Below, in pieces: positions 1-8,864 of a stretch of 64,000 bases of DNA (position 1 is the first letter of the stretch; every line of letters starts with the position of its first letter). The stretch spans positions 1 to 64,000 of the forward strand of contig JBIQLG010000001.1 of the NCBI GenBank assembly GCA_044464485.1, written 5' to 3'. The DNA comes from Terrimesophilobacter sp044464485 (GTDB lineage: Bacteria; Actinomycetota; Actinomycetes; Actinomycetales; Microbacteriaceae). The notes below the pieces were generated by a model. The model saw only the letters and a program-made list of their open reading frames with translations. It had not been told where the DNA came from and searched no databases. A program made the translations under genes and the position numbers.

Positions 1-60
1 GGCCTAGTACGCCGCCCTCTCACGGCGGTAACGCGGGTTCGAATCCCGCTGGGGTCACCA
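1..60 (+). tRNA. tRNA-Glu (CTC), 5' end cut by window edge
   Basis: The anticodon arm GCCGC-CCTCTCA-CGGCGG carries anticodon CTC (glutamate, GAG codons). It is followed by a variable region, a T arm (GCGGG, loop TTCGAAT, CCCGC), the 3' acceptor strand TGGGGTC, discriminator A and an encoded CCA. The first part of the acceptor and D arms lies outside the window. Confidence 0.93.
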
Positions 61-100
61 ACCATTCTGCAATATTCGCGTGCGCTGCCCCAACATCGGC

Positions 101-106
101 TAACAT
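101..106 (+). promoter_or_regulatory. Candidate -10 element of the terC transcript
   Basis: TAACAT fits TANNNT. A start site about 7 nt downstream would fall near base 113, just before the first base pair of the riboswitch aptamer (115). No convincing -35 hexamer is seen, which is common in actinobacteria. Confidence 0.45.
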
Positions 107-112
107 GACGGG

Positions 113-235
113 AGCGAAGGGGAGTATCCCATTTTCGCCGTATTCGTCAGGACGGCCAGCAGCGACGCTGACCCGGATGCGGCGGTGTCGAGAATCTCGG
201 CACGGGAGAGACTTTCGGCCCTGTCCTGACCCTTC
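113..235 (+). promoter_or_regulatory. yybP-ykoY family manganese riboswitch upstream of terC
   Basis: The conserved halves of the Mn2+-sensing aptamer are visible. CGAAGG (115-120) is followed by GGAGTA (121-126), and GAGAC (208-212) leads into CTTTCG (212-217). The two hexamers pair to form helix P1 with one G-U pair, placing the GGGGAGUA and GAGAC loops opposite each other as in the family. A competing fold is also visible: GTCAGGAC (146-153) is perfectly complementary to GTCCTGAC (223-230), and GAAGGG (116-121) can pair with CCCTTC (230-235), which would break P1. This suggests the expression platform. TerC/YkoY/Alx proteins are classic targets of this riboswitch, which supports the call. 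Confidence 0.82.
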
Positions 236-250
236 ACGAACGGAAACCCC

Positions 251-1237
251 GTGGAACCTGTGATCCCCCTCTGGTTCGAGATCGGTTCTCTCGTCGTGTT
301 GACGCTCATCATCGTCGGCGACCTGATCATCGCCTACCGTCGCCCCCATGTGCCGAGCGTGCGCGAATCCGCCCTGTGGGTCGGTTTCTATGTGTGCATC
401 GCGCTGATCTTTGCCCTGCTGCTGCTGTGGCTTGGGGGTGTCGAGCACGCGGGACAGTTCGTGGCAGGCTGGCTCACCGAATACAGCCTGAGCATCGACA
501 ACCTCTTCGTGTTCCTGCTCATCATGGCCCAGTTCCGCGTGCCGAAGAAGTATCAGCAGGAGATCCTCATGGTGGGCATCCTCATCGCGCTCGTCCTGCG
601 CGGAATCTTCATCATCATCGGCGCCCAGCTCATCGAGAATTTCAGCTGGATCTTCTACCTCTTCGGGGCGTTCCTGCTGTACACGGCGTGGAAGCAGGCG
701 TTCACCGGGTATGAGGATGACGAGCAGACGGAGAATCGCATCATCCGTCTTCTGCGCAAGCGGGTTGCCATCACCGACCGGTTTGATGAGGGAAAGTTGC
801 GCACGACCGTGGACGGCACGCGGATGTTCACCCCCGTCCTCGTGGTCATCGTCGCCCTCGGCGCCACCGACCTCGTGTTCGCGCTCGACTCCATTCCCGC
901 GATCTTCGGCATCACGCAGGATCCGTTCCTGGTCTTCGCCGCCAACGTCTTCGCACTCATGGGGCTGCGGCAGTTGTATTTTCTTCTCGGCGACCTCATC
1001 GACAGGCTTGTTTACCTGCACTACGGGATCGCGTTCATCCTCGCGTTCATCGGCGTGAAACTCGTCTTCCACGCGCTCCACGGCAACGAAGTGTTTTTCA
1101 TCAACGGCGGAAAACCGGTGGAGTGGGTGCCGGAGATCACGACCTGGCTGTCTCTGGCCGTTATTATCGGGGCGATGGCGATAGCGACGGTCGCGAGCCT
1201 CGTCAGATTGCGAATGAGCCGTTCGAAGCCGTCCTGA
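251..1237 (+). CDS. TerC-family integral membrane protein, probable Mn2+ exporter
   Basis: 328 aa, GTG start. A polytopic membrane protein of the TerC/Alx/YkoY family, about nine hydrophobic segments. Family signatures are the acidic intramembrane motifs around residues 78-90 (TEYSLSIDNLFVF) and about 203-215 (GATDLVFALDSIPAIFG); these Asp/Glu residues are thought to bind the metal in the membrane. Members export Mn2+ or supply it to exported enzymes. The manganese riboswitch directly upstream supports metal-regulated export. The gene stands alone after tRNA-Glu and ends against the convergent dehydrogenase gene. The tellurium-resistance name is historical and should not be taken as function. 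Confidence 0.9.
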   Translation: MEPVIPLWFEIGSLVVLTLIIVGDLIIAYRRPHVPSVRESALWVGFYVCIALIFALLLLWLGGVEHAGQFVAGWLTEYSLSIDNLFVFLLIMAQFRVPKKYQQEILMVGILIALVLRGIFIIIGAQLIENFSWIFYLFGAFLLYTAWKQAFTGYEDDEQTENRIIRLLRKRVAITDRFDEGKLRTTVDGTRMFTPVLVVIVALGATDLVFALDSIPAIFGITQDPFLVFAANVFALMGLRQLYFLLGDLIDRLVYLHYGIAFILAFIGVKLVFHALHGNEVFFINGGKPVEWVPEITTWLSLAVIIGAMAIATVASLVRLRMSRSKPS

Positions 1238-1259
1238 CGGTGCGAACCGTTCCGCACCG
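1238..1259. terminator. Hairpin between convergent genes, probable bidirectional terminator
   Basis: CGGTGCG (1238-1244) and CGCACCG (1253-1259) form a perfect 7-bp stem with an 8-nt loop. It starts at the base after the terC stop and fills most of the 33-bp convergent gap. There is no U-run on either side, so termination is inferred from position and stem strength. Confidence 0.5.
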
Positions 1260-1270
1260 AAGTTCAGCGG

Positions 1271-2335
1271 TTACGCGGCGTCGAGTCGTGCCTTCGCGAG
1301 CTGCTCCGCGGCCTCCAGCGTCGTGATGCCTTTCGCTGCAGAGTCGCGGAAGATCGTGGCGACGACATCGCCGATCTGCGTGACCCGCGAGGCGACCGCC
1401 GCGGCATCCGCACCCGGTCGCATCGCCATGTCGAGGTAGATGACGCCGCCGCCGTTGACGACGAAGTCCGGCGCCCACAGGATGCCGCGGGCGGCGAGTT
1501 CCGCTGCACCGTCGTGATTGGCGAGCTGGTTGTTCGCGGCACCGACGACGCCCTTGACCCTGAGCGCCTTGATGGCATCCGACGTCAGCACTCCGCCGAG
1601 ACCGCACGGTACGAACAGGTCCGCCTCGACCGTGATGGCGTCATCGGCGTCCACCCACGCGGCGCCCAGTGACTCCGCGAATTCCTTCTTCGCGAGGTTC
1701 ACGTCGGTGACGGTGAGTTTCGCCCCCTCGGCTGCGAGCCGCGTGGCGAGGCGGCCACCGACCTGACCGAGCCCGGAAATGACCAAGTGCCTGCCCGCGA
1801 CATCCTTGCTGCCGAAAATGGCGTCCAGGGTGGCGAGGATGCTCGCGTGCACGCCTTCGCTCGTCGCGTCAGCGGGTTCGCCGACGCCACCCTGGTCTGC
1901 GGGAAGACCGCACACGTGCTCGGTGCGCTCGGCCACCACGGCCATGAGTTCGGCACTGGAACCCACGTCTTCCGCCGTCATGTACGAACCACCGAGGCTC
2001 TCTACGGCGTCGCCCAGGTCGAGCATCGCGTCGCGTTTTTGTTCGGCAGACAGCGTGACGCCCTCGGGTATGCAGACGACGGATTTTCCGCCGCCTCGGG
2101 CAAGACCGGCCGCGGCGTTCTTGAAGGTCATCCCCTCCGAGAGCCGGAGTGCGTCGGCGAGAGCATCCGTCCAGTGCGGGTACGCCCAGATGCGCGCACC
2201 GCCGAGAGCCTGCCCCAGTGCCGTCGAGTGCACGGCGACGATGATGGGCAGACCGCTTCGTGAGCCCGTGACGACGATCACGCGTTCGTGGTCTAAGGGA
2301 AGCGAGTCGAGGTGGATGGCCGATGATGATGACAT
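1271..2335 (-). CDS. Glu/Leu/Phe/Val dehydrogenase (branched-chain amino acid type)
   Basis: 354 aa, matching the usual 350-365 aa of leucine/valine/phenylalanine dehydrogenases. These cytosolic enzymes oxidatively deaminate L-amino acids to 2-oxo acids with NAD+. The catalytic lysine motif ARGGGKSVV is in the N-terminal half. A Rossmann dinucleotide site GLGQVGGRLATRL is mid-protein. The conserved GLGGVL and the asparagine-rich ANNQLAN stretch follow. The ATG at 2335 is preceded by CCGGAG eight bases upstream; in-frame codons further upstream look non-coding. Substrate choice (Leu, Val or Phe) cannot be read reliably. The divergent neighbour leuCD suggests a link with branched-chain metabolism. 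Confidence 0.85.
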   Translation of the reverse strand: MSSSSAIHLDSLPLDHERVIVVTGSRSGLPIIVAVHSTALGQALGGARIWAYPHWTDALADALRLSEGMTFKNAAAGLARGGGKSVVCIPEGVTLSAEQKRDAMLDLGDAVESLGGSYMTAEDVGSSAELMAVVAERTEHVCGLPADQGGVGEPADATSEGVHASILATLDAIFGSKDVAGRHLVISGLGQVGGRLATRLAAEGAKLTVTDVNLAKKEFAESLGAAWVDADDAITVEADLFVPCGLGGVLTSDAIKALRVKGVVGAANNQLANHDGAAELAARGILWAPDFVVNGGGVIYLDMAMRPGADAAAVASRVTQIGDVVATIFRDSAAKGITTLEAAEQLAKARLDAA

Positions 2336-2531
2336 GGTGAACACTCCGGTGTGTGAGCTTTGTGAGCGTGGAATGAGGCTGCATCCGGGTTCGGAGCAGG
2401 CAGCTACCACCAGCTTAGTGCCGTCCGACGCCGGCAAAAGGGGCGACGGGGCAGGTGAGGTGGCGTCTCGAAGTAGACTGGCATGATCAATTTCCGCGTC
2501 ATTCGCGGTCAACGAGAATCGAGATGCAGCA

Positions 2532-3956
2532 GTGGGCAAGACGTTGGCGGAAAAGGTATGGGACGACCACATCGTGGCCAAGGGCAGTGATGGCGCACCC
2601 GACCTCCTCTACATCGACCTTCACCTGATTCACGAGGTCACGTCACCGCAGGCGTTCGACGGGCTTCGGATGGCGGGACGTCCGGTCCGCCGCCCGGACC
2701 TGACCATCGCGACGGAGGACCACAACACGCCCACCCTCAACATCACGAAGCAGATCGAAGACCCGGTCAGCCGCAAGCAAATCGAGACCCTTCGCGCGAA
2801 CTGCGAGGAATTCGGCGTGCGGCTTCACCCGCTCGGGGACATCGATCAGGGAATCGTGCACATCATCGGTCCGCAACTCGGGCTCACGATGCCGGGCATC
2901 ACGGTCGTGTGCGGCGACAGCCACACGTCGACGCACGGCGCATTCGGCGCGATGGCGTTCGGCATCGGCACGAGCGAGGTCGAGCATGTGCTGGCCACGC
3001 AGACCCTGCCACTGAAGCCGTTCAAGACGATGGCGATCAACGTCGAAGGCGAGTTGCGCGAGGGCGTCACAGCCAAGGACATCATCCTCGCGGTGATTGC
3101 GAAGATCGGGACCGGGGGCGGGCAGGGTTACGTGCTCGAATACCGCGGCAGCGCCATCCGCGCTCTCTCCATGGAGGGGCGCATGACCATCTGCAACATG
3201 TCCATCGAGGCAGGTGCGCGGGCCGGAATGGTCGCACCGGACCAGACCACCTACGACTACCTGAAGGGCCGCCCGCACGCGCCGAAGGGTGCCGACTGGG
3301 ACGCCGCCGTCGAGTATTGGAAAACCTTGCCGACGGATGAGGATGCCGCCTTCGACGCGGAAGTCTCGCTCGATGCCAGCACCCTCGAGCCGTTCGTGAC
3401 CTGGGGCACCAACCCAGGCCAGGGCGTACTGCTGTCGGATTCGATACCGGACCCTGCCAGTTTCGACGACCCCAACGAGCGAGCCTCGGCCGAGCGCGCG
3501 CTCACCTATATGGATCTCGCAGCGGGCACCCGGATGAAGGACATTCGCGTCGATGCCGTCTTCATGGGCTCGTGCACCAACAGCCGCATCGAGGATTTGC
3601 GCGCATTCGCCTCCGTGATCAAAGGAAAAAAGAAGGCGGATGGCGTGCGCGTGATGGTCGTGCCCGGCTCGGCTCGCGTGCGACTGGAGGCGGAAGCAGA
3701 AGGCATCGATAAAATTGTCGAAGACTTTGGAGCCGAATGGCGATTCGCCGGCTGCTCGATGTGCCTCGGCATGAACCCCGATCAGCTCGCTCCAGGCGAG
3801 CGCTGCGCGTCCACATCGAACCGCAATTTCGAAGGCCGGCAGGGCAAGGGCGGAAGGACCCACCTCGTGTCACCGCTCGTCGCCGCGGCAACCGCAGTCC
3901 GCGGGACGCTGTCCGGTCCGTGGGATCTGGACTCCGAGAGGGAGGGGCAAGCATGA
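2532..3956 (+). CDS. leuC: 3-isopropylmalate dehydratase large subunit
   Basis: 474 aa. With LeuD it isomerises 2-isopropylmalate to 3-isopropylmalate in leucine synthesis. This subunit holds the 4Fe-4S cluster: a first cysteine in VFMGSCTNSRIEDL and the paired cysteines in GCSMCLGMNPD. The substrate-region GDSHTSTHGAFGAMAFGIGTS is intact. The start is GTG at 2532 because the frame has a stop at 2484 and no other usable start. A -10-like TAGACT (2474-2479) would give a leader of roughly 45 nt. The stop overlaps the leuD start (ATGA), indicating translational coupling. Confidence 0.96.
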   Translation: MGKTLAEKVWDDHIVAKGSDGAPDLLYIDLHLIHEVTSPQAFDGLRMAGRPVRRPDLTIATEDHNTPTLNITKQIEDPVSRKQIETLRANCEEFGVRLHPLGDIDQGIVHIIGPQLGLTMPGITVVCGDSHTSTHGAFGAMAFGIGTSEVEHVLATQTLPLKPFKTMAINVEGELREGVTAKDIILAVIAKIGTGGGQGYVLEYRGSAIRALSMEGRMTICNMSIEAGARAGMVAPDQTTYDYLKGRPHAPKGADWDAAVEYWKTLPTDEDAAFDAEVSLDASTLEPFVTWGTNPGQGVLLSDSIPDPASFDDPNERASAERALTYMDLAAGTRMKDIRVDAVFMGSCTNSRIEDLRAFASVIKGKKKADGVRVMVVPGSARVRLEAEAEGIDKIVEDFGAEWRFAGCSMCLGMNPDQLAPGERCASTSNRNFEGRQGKGGRTHLVSPLVAAATAVRGTLSGPWDLDSEREGQA

Positions 3957-4552
3957 TGGAGAAGCTCACCGTTGTCGAGGGCGTCGCGGTTCCGCTGGAG
4001 CGCGCGAATGTCGACACCGATCAGATCATCCCCGCCGAATTCCTCAAGCGCGTCACGAAGACCGGATTCGACGACGCACTCTTTTTTGCGTGGCGTCAGA
4101 ACCCGGATTTCGTGTTGAACGATCCGGCATTCACGCACGCGACGGTGCTGATCGCCGGGCCGGATTTCGGTACGGGTTCCAGTCGAGAGCATGCGGTGTG
4201 GGCGCTCAAAGACTACGGTTTCCGCGCCGTCGTGAGCGCGCGATTCGGCGACATCTTTCGAGGCAACTCGGGCAAGCAGGGGCTCATTGCCGCGCAAGTG
4301 GACGAAGCCGCCGTGGAACGGATGTGGCAGATCATCCGCGAACAACCAGGAATTTCTGCGACTGTGAACCTGCTTGAAAGATCAGTGACGGTCGGAGGTT
4401 TCACGGTTCCGTTCCACATCGACGATTACACTAGGTGGCGGTTGCTCGAAGGCTTAGACGACATCGGCATCACCCTGCGCGACGAAGCATCCATCACCGA
4501 ATTCGAGAAGACCAGGCAGTCCTGGCGGCCGCGCACTCTTCCCGCACAATAG
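3953..4552 (+). CDS. leuD: 3-isopropylmalate dehydratase small subunit
   Basis: 199 aa, normal length. It provides the swivel domain of isopropylmalate isomerase with LeuC. It has the family pattern NVDTDQIIPAEFLKR near residues 21-36 and FGTGSSREHAVWAL near 78-90. The ATG at 3953 overlaps the leuC stop and is preceded by a strong GAGGGAGGGG ribosome site. A second ATG follows immediately at 3956. Confidence 0.96.
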   Translation: MMEKLTVVEGVAVPLERANVDTDQIIPAEFLKRVTKTGFDDALFFAWRQNPDFVLNDPAFTHATVLIAGPDFGTGSSREHAVWALKDYGFRAVVSARFGDIFRGNSGKQGLIAAQVDEAAVERMWQIIREQPGISATVNLLERSVTVGGFTVPFHIDDYTRWRLLEGLDDIGITLRDEASITEFEKTRQSWRPRTLPAQ

Positions 4553-4567
4553 TCAGCAGGTAAACGT

Positions 4568-5938
4568 ATGAAAACAGGTCTCAAAGACTCCCAGAAGTCT
4601 GCGGGCACCCCGAATCTCGCGATCGACAAGATCATCGTGAGGGGCGGAAACCCGCTGCACGGCCGAGTGGACGTTCGGGGGGCCAAGAACCTGGCGACGA
4701 AGGCGATGGTGGCAACCCTTCTCGGTGAGACTCCCAGCGTGCTGCGCGATGTCCCGGACATCAGCGATGTCGGAGTCGTTCGCGGACTGCTCGAAGTTCA
4801 CGGAGTTCTTGTCACGGACGGCGAAACCCCCGGCGAGTTCATTTTCGATCCGAGCAACGTGGAAACCGCCCACTTCGCTCAGGTTGATGCGCTTGCCAGC
4901 TCCAGTCGCATTCCGATCCTGTTTTGCGGGCCGCTGCTGCATCGGCTCGGCGAAGCGTTCATTCCCGATCTCGGGGGCTGCCGCATCGGCGACCGTCCCA
5001 TCGACTTTCACCTCGACGCGCTGCGCGCGTTCGGTGCCATCGTCGACAAAAGCTATGAGGGAATCCACCTCACCGCACCGAAAGGGCTCGACGGGGCGAA
5101 CATCAATCTGCCGTACCCCAGCGTGGGCGCCACCGAGCAGGTGCTGCTGACCGCTGTTCGTGCTCGCGGGATAACGGAACTGCGCAACGCCGCCATCGAA
5201 CCGGAGATCATGGATCTCATTGCCATTCTGCAAAAGATGGGCGCCATCATTTCGGTCGAGCCGAACCGCGTCATTCTGATTGAAGGCGTCGAACGGCTGA
5301 ACGGCTTCACGCATCGTTCCCTGTTCGACCGCAACGAGGCGGCGAGCTGGGCGGCGGCGGCGCTCGTGACGCACGGCGACATTTTCGTGTCGGGTGCCCG
5401 CCAGGCCGAGCTCATGACCTTTCTCAACGTGTTTCGCAAAGTCGGCGGCGGCTTCGACATCGATGAAGACGGCATCCGCTTCTACCACCCAGGCGGGGAA
5501 CTCAAACCCGTCACCATTGAAACGGATGTGCACCCCGGCTTCATGACGGACTGGCAGCAACCGCTGGTGGTGGCGCTTACCCAGGCGAGAGGGACATCCG
5601 TGGTGCACGAGACGGTGTACGAAAACCGGTTCGGGTTCATCGAGGCGCTCAATGAGATGGGGGCCAGCATCGTCGTGCACCCCAACGGACTTGCCGACAC
5701 CCCGCGCCGTGTGGCCAGACGCGACTTCGAGCAGGCAGCGGTCATCACCGGCCCGACGCCACTGCACGGCGCCGACATCACGGTGCCGGACTTGCGCGGC
5801 GGCTTCAGCCACGTGATCGCGGCGTTGAGCGCGGAAGGCACCTCGACCGTGCACAACGTGGATCTCATCCGGCGCGGCTATGAGCACTTCTTCGACAAGC
5901 TCGCCGACCTCGGCGCTGATTTCGACATCGAAGGGTAA
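4568..5938 (+). CDS. murA: UDP-N-acetylglucosamine 1-carboxyvinyltransferase
   Basis: 456 aa. Catalyses the first committed step of peptidoglycan synthesis, transfer of enolpyruvate from PEP to UDP-GlcNAc in the cytosol. The N-terminal lysine motif GAKNLATKAM and the catalytic cysteine loop GGCRIGDRPIDFH (Cys near residue 138, the fosfomycin target) are present. It follows leuD by 15 bp and starts a wall/lipid cluster (plsC, gpsA, ddl). The first about 15 residues are a little longer than in typical MurA. Confidence 0.94.
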   Translation: MKTGLKDSQKSAGTPNLAIDKIIVRGGNPLHGRVDVRGAKNLATKAMVATLLGETPSVLRDVPDISDVGVVRGLLEVHGVLVTDGETPGEFIFDPSNVETAHFAQVDALASSSRIPILFCGPLLHRLGEAFIPDLGGCRIGDRPIDFHLDALRAFGAIVDKSYEGIHLTAPKGLDGANINLPYPSVGATEQVLLTAVRARGITELRNAAIEPEIMDLIAILQKMGAIISVEPNRVILIEGVERLNGFTHRSLFDRNEAASWAAAALVTHGDIFVSGARQAELMTFLNVFRKVGGGFDIDEDGIRFYHPGGELKPVTIETDVHPGFMTDWQQPLVVALTQARGTSVVHETVYENRFGFIEALNEMGASIVVHPNGLADTPRRVARRDFEQAAVITGPTPLHGADITVPDLRGGFSHVIAALSAEGTSTVHNVDLIRRGYEHFFDKLADLGADFDIEG

Positions 5939-5941
5939 CTC

Positions 5942-6706
5942 GTGGCGGAGGACCGGCAAGCGGCGAAGCCGCGCTCCGAAAAAATCGCAATCTTCCGACT
6001 GCTGGCTTTTCTGGTGCTGCCGATCATGAACATTTTGGGACGCTACCGAGTGCATGACGGTCATCACCTGCCTCGCTCCGGTCCCGTGGTGGTGGCGCCC
6101 AACCATTTCAGCGAGGTCGATCCTTTTGTCATCGGCGTAGCGATTTGGAAGCAGGGGCGAGCGCCGCGGTATCTCGCGAAAGCGTCGCTGTTCACAGTCC
6201 CCGTGCTCGGCTGGCTGCTGCGGAAGTCCGAACAGATTCCGGTGGAGCGAGCGGGCACTCGCGGTGTGGATCCGCTCGCTACGGCGAATCAGCTTGTCGA
6301 CAAGAAACTCGTGGTCGTGGTGTATCCGGAAGGTACGCTGACGCGGGACCCCGACATGTGGCCCATGCGCGGAAAGACCGGGGCCGTGCGGCTGGCGCTC
6401 ACCGCCGACGTCCCGCTCATTCCGGTTGCGCACTGGGGAACCCAGAAGATCATGCCTCGGTACGGCAAACGCGTGAGCCTGTTCCCGCGCAAAAACGTAG
6501 ACATCACGTTCGGTCCGCCCGTCGACCTTTCCGCGTATCGCGGGCGACCGCTCGACTCCAGGATGCTGGCCGAGGCCACGGAATTGCTCATGGCGGCCAT
6601 CACCGCGCTCGTGGCCCACATGCGCGGCGAAGAGCCGCCCGCGGAACGCTGGGACCCCGCGCGCAAAGGGCAGGCAGAAACCGGACGATTCGAGGAACGG
6701 TCATGA
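5942..6706 (+). CDS. 1-acyl-sn-glycerol-3-phosphate acyltransferase (PlsC family)
   Basis: 254 aa. Membrane-associated acyltransferase making phosphatidic acid from lysophosphatidate. The H-x4-D motif is NHFSEVD near residues 38-44, and the phosphate-binding block is VVYPEGTLTRD near 121-131. One N-terminal hydrophobic segment (AIFRLLAFLVLPIMNIL) probably anchors it. GTG start 3 bp after murA. Its stop overlaps gpsA (ATGA), pairing it with glycerol-3-phosphate synthesis as in many actinobacteria. Confidence 0.88.
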   Translation: MAEDRQAAKPRSEKIAIFRLLAFLVLPIMNILGRYRVHDGHHLPRSGPVVVAPNHFSEVDPFVIGVAIWKQGRAPRYLAKASLFTVPVLGWLLRKSEQIPVERAGTRGVDPLATANQLVDKKLVVVVYPEGTLTRDPDMWPMRGKTGAVRLALTADVPLIPVAHWGTQKIMPRYGKRVSLFPRKNVDITFGPPVDLSAYRGRPLDSRMLAEATELLMAAITALVAHMRGEEPPAERWDPARKGQAETGRFEERS

Positions 6707-7746
6707 GCAACACCATGCCGATCCGGCTGTCGAGCCCGGGTTCTCGCCGCGTTGCTGTCCTCGGCGCAGGCAGCTGGGGAACCACGTTTTCCAAAGTTTT
6801 GGCGGATGGCGGCGCCGACGTTGCGATCTGGGCCAGACGCCCAGAGCTTGCGCGCGAGATTGCACAGGCCAAGCGCAACAGCGACTACCTGCCGGGCATC
6901 AATCTTCCGCGCAACCTGTGGGCGAGCCCCAACGTGGAGGAAGTCCTCGACGGCGCGGAGATGGTGTTCGTGTCTGTGCCCAGCCAGACGCTCCGAGCCA
7001 ATCTGGCCGCGGTGCGGGAGATTATTCCGCGTACCGCGATCGTGGTGAGCCTCATGAAAGGGGTCGAGCGCGGAACCGCTCGACGCATGAGCGAGGTCAT
7101 CCGAGAGGAACTCGGTTCCGACCCGGCGCAGGTGGCGGTGATTTCGGGACCGAATCTGGCGCTGGAGATCGCACGCGAGGAGCCCACGGCATCCGTCGTG
7201 TCGTCCGAGAATCTTGAGACCGCCACGCTCGTCGCCATGGCGGCGCGCACCGGATATTTGCGTTCGTTTGTGAATACGGATGTCGTCGGCACCGAGTTCG
7301 GCGGAGTTCTCAAGAATCTCATCGCCGTGGCCATCGGCATTGTCGACGGGGTGGGTTACGGCGAGAACACGAAGGCCTCCATAATTACGCGGGGGCTGGT
7401 CGAAATGACCGAGTTCGCGGTGGCGCACGGCGGCAAAGCAGAAACCCTCTCCGGGCTCGCCGGCCTCGGCGACCTGATCGCGACGTGCGGTTCGTCGCTG
7501 TCGCGCAACAACACCGCTGGCCGGTTGCTGGGCCAGGGCTACAGTTTCACGGATGTCGTGGCCCACATGAATCAGACCGCGGAGGGACTCGCCTCGGTGG
7601 CGCCGATTCTCGAACTCGCGCTCGCGAAGGGCGTGGAAATGCCGATCGTCTCTCAGGTTGCCGAGGTGCTTGCCGGCACCATGGAGCCCAAAGACATTGC
7701 CCCGCATCTCACGTCAGAGAGCGATGAACCACAACCGGAGCGTTGA
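6703..7746 (+). CDS. gpsA: Glycerol-3-phosphate dehydrogenase [NAD(P)+]
   Basis: 347 aa. Reduces dihydroxyacetone phosphate to sn-glycerol-3-phosphate, the phospholipid backbone. N-terminal Rossmann motif VAVLGAGSWGTTF (about residues 18-30), and the catalytic-lysine region FGGVLKNLIAVAIGI. The ATG at 6703 overlaps the plsC stop; a longer in-frame extension upstream runs antisense-like through plsC and is not real. Confidence 0.95.
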   Translation: MSNTMPIRLSSPGSRRVAVLGAGSWGTTFSKVLADGGADVAIWARRPELAREIAQAKRNSDYLPGINLPRNLWASPNVEEVLDGAEMVFVSVPSQTLRANLAAVREIIPRTAIVVSLMKGVERGTARRMSEVIREELGSDPAQVAVISGPNLALEIAREEPTASVVSSENLETATLVAMAARTGYLRSFVNTDVVGTEFGGVLKNLIAVAIGIVDGVGYGENTKASIITRGLVEMTEFAVAHGGKAETLSGLAGLGDLIATCGSSLSRNNTAGRLLGQGYSFTDVVAHMNQTAEGLASVAPILELALAKGVEMPIVSQVAEVLAGTMEPKDIAPHLTSESDEPQPER

Positions 7747-7749
7747 CGC

Positions 7750-8856
7750 ATGGTGAAGAAGACGACCGTGGCCCTGATTTTCGGCGGGCGTTCGAGCGAG
7801 CACTCGATCAGTTGCGCGACCGCGGGCGGGGTGCTCTCGGCGATCGATCGCGATCGGTTCAGCGTGATCCCCGTCGGGGTGACCCGCGAGGGCGCTTTTG
7901 TGCTGGAGGACGACGATGCGCAGAAATTCCTGCTGAACCCGGATGCGCTTCCCGAGATCGCCGATAACGGCTCACGCGTGCGGTTTCCCGCCAGCGCCCG
8001 CTCGCGAGAATTCACCGTCACCGGTTCGGATGGCGCTACCCGAAGTCTCGGTGAGGTCGACATTGCGTTCCCCATTCTGCATGGCCCGTTCGGGGAAGAC
8101 GGCACGATTCAGGGGCTTTTCGAGCTGGTCGGCCTGCCCTACGTCGGAAACGGCGTGCTTGCCTCAGCGCTGGGAATGGACAAACACTTCACGAAGACCG
8201 TACTTCAGTCGGCAGGCGTAGCGGTTGCGCCTTGGGTGACCATCACCGAATCGGACTGGAAGAGCGGTCACGACTCGTGGCGCTCGGGTGCCATGCGTCT
8301 CGGACTTCCCGCGTTCGTGAAGCCCGCGCGCGCCGGCTCCTCCGTCGGCGTCCACCGAATTTCCACCTGGGACGAACTGGATGCCGCGCTCGCCGCCGCA
8401 TTCGAGCACGACGACAAAGTTCTCGTGGAAACGGCGATCGTGGGCCGCGAAGTCGAGTGCGGAGTGCTTGAAGGTCGGGTGGGCGACGACGGTCATCGCG
8501 CGACCCGCGTGTCTGTTGCCGGCGAAGTGGTGATTTCGAACGGCGGTTTTTACGACTTTGCCGCGAAGTACCTCGGTGCGGCGGGAATCGAGCTCGTGTG
8601 CCCGGCAGAGCTGACGTCAGCGCAACTGGACGACATGCAGGCGATTGCTGCCCGATCCTTCGAGGCGATCGGGGGAGCTGGGCTTGCCCGCATCGATTTC
8701 TTTCTCACCGAGGATGGCTTCGTTCTCAACGAGATCAACACCATGCCCGGGTTCACGCCGATATCCATGTTCCCCCGCTGCTGGCGTCACAGCGGCCTTG
8801 ACTACCCTTCCCTCATCACCGAATTGATCGAACTCGGGATGGTGGCGGCGCGCTGA
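7750..8856 (+). CDS. ddl: D-alanine--D-alanine ligase
   Basis: 368 aa ATP-grasp enzyme that joins two D-alanines for the peptidoglycan pentapeptide. N-terminal GGRSSEHSIS, the substrate-loop region ILHGPFGEDGTIQG, the ATP-grasp segment FVKPARAGSSVGV, and the metal-binding EINTMPGFTPISMFPR are all intact. It starts 3 bp after gpsA, so it is co-transcribed with murA-plsC-gpsA. Confidence 0.95.
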   Translation: MVKKTTVALIFGGRSSEHSISCATAGGVLSAIDRDRFSVIPVGVTREGAFVLEDDDAQKFLLNPDALPEIADNGSRVRFPASARSREFTVTGSDGATRSLGEVDIAFPILHGPFGEDGTIQGLFELVGLPYVGNGVLASALGMDKHFTKTVLQSAGVAVAPWVTITESDWKSGHDSWRSGAMRLGLPAFVKPARAGSSVGVHRISTWDELDAALAAAFEHDDKVLVETAIVGREVECGVLEGRVGDDGHRATRVSVAGEVVISNGGFYDFAAKYLGAAGIELVCPAELTSAQLDDMQAIAARSFEAIGGAGLARIDFFLTEDGFVLNEINTMPGFTPISMFPRCWRHSGLDYPSLITELIELGMVAAR

Positions 8857-8864
8857 CCTTGCCG

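Noticed and set aside
2336..2531. Leucine attenuator peptide or T-box before leuC
   Set aside because: No Leu-rich short frame, T-box sequence or terminator hairpin is visible.
4553..6619. 688-aa antisense frame over murA and plsC
   Set aside because: Same composition artefact; murA and plsC have intact catalytic motifs on the plus strand.
6145..6702. N-terminal extension of gpsA through plsC
   Set aside because: Out-of-frame reading of plsC; the gpsA Rossmann fold starts just after ATG 6703.
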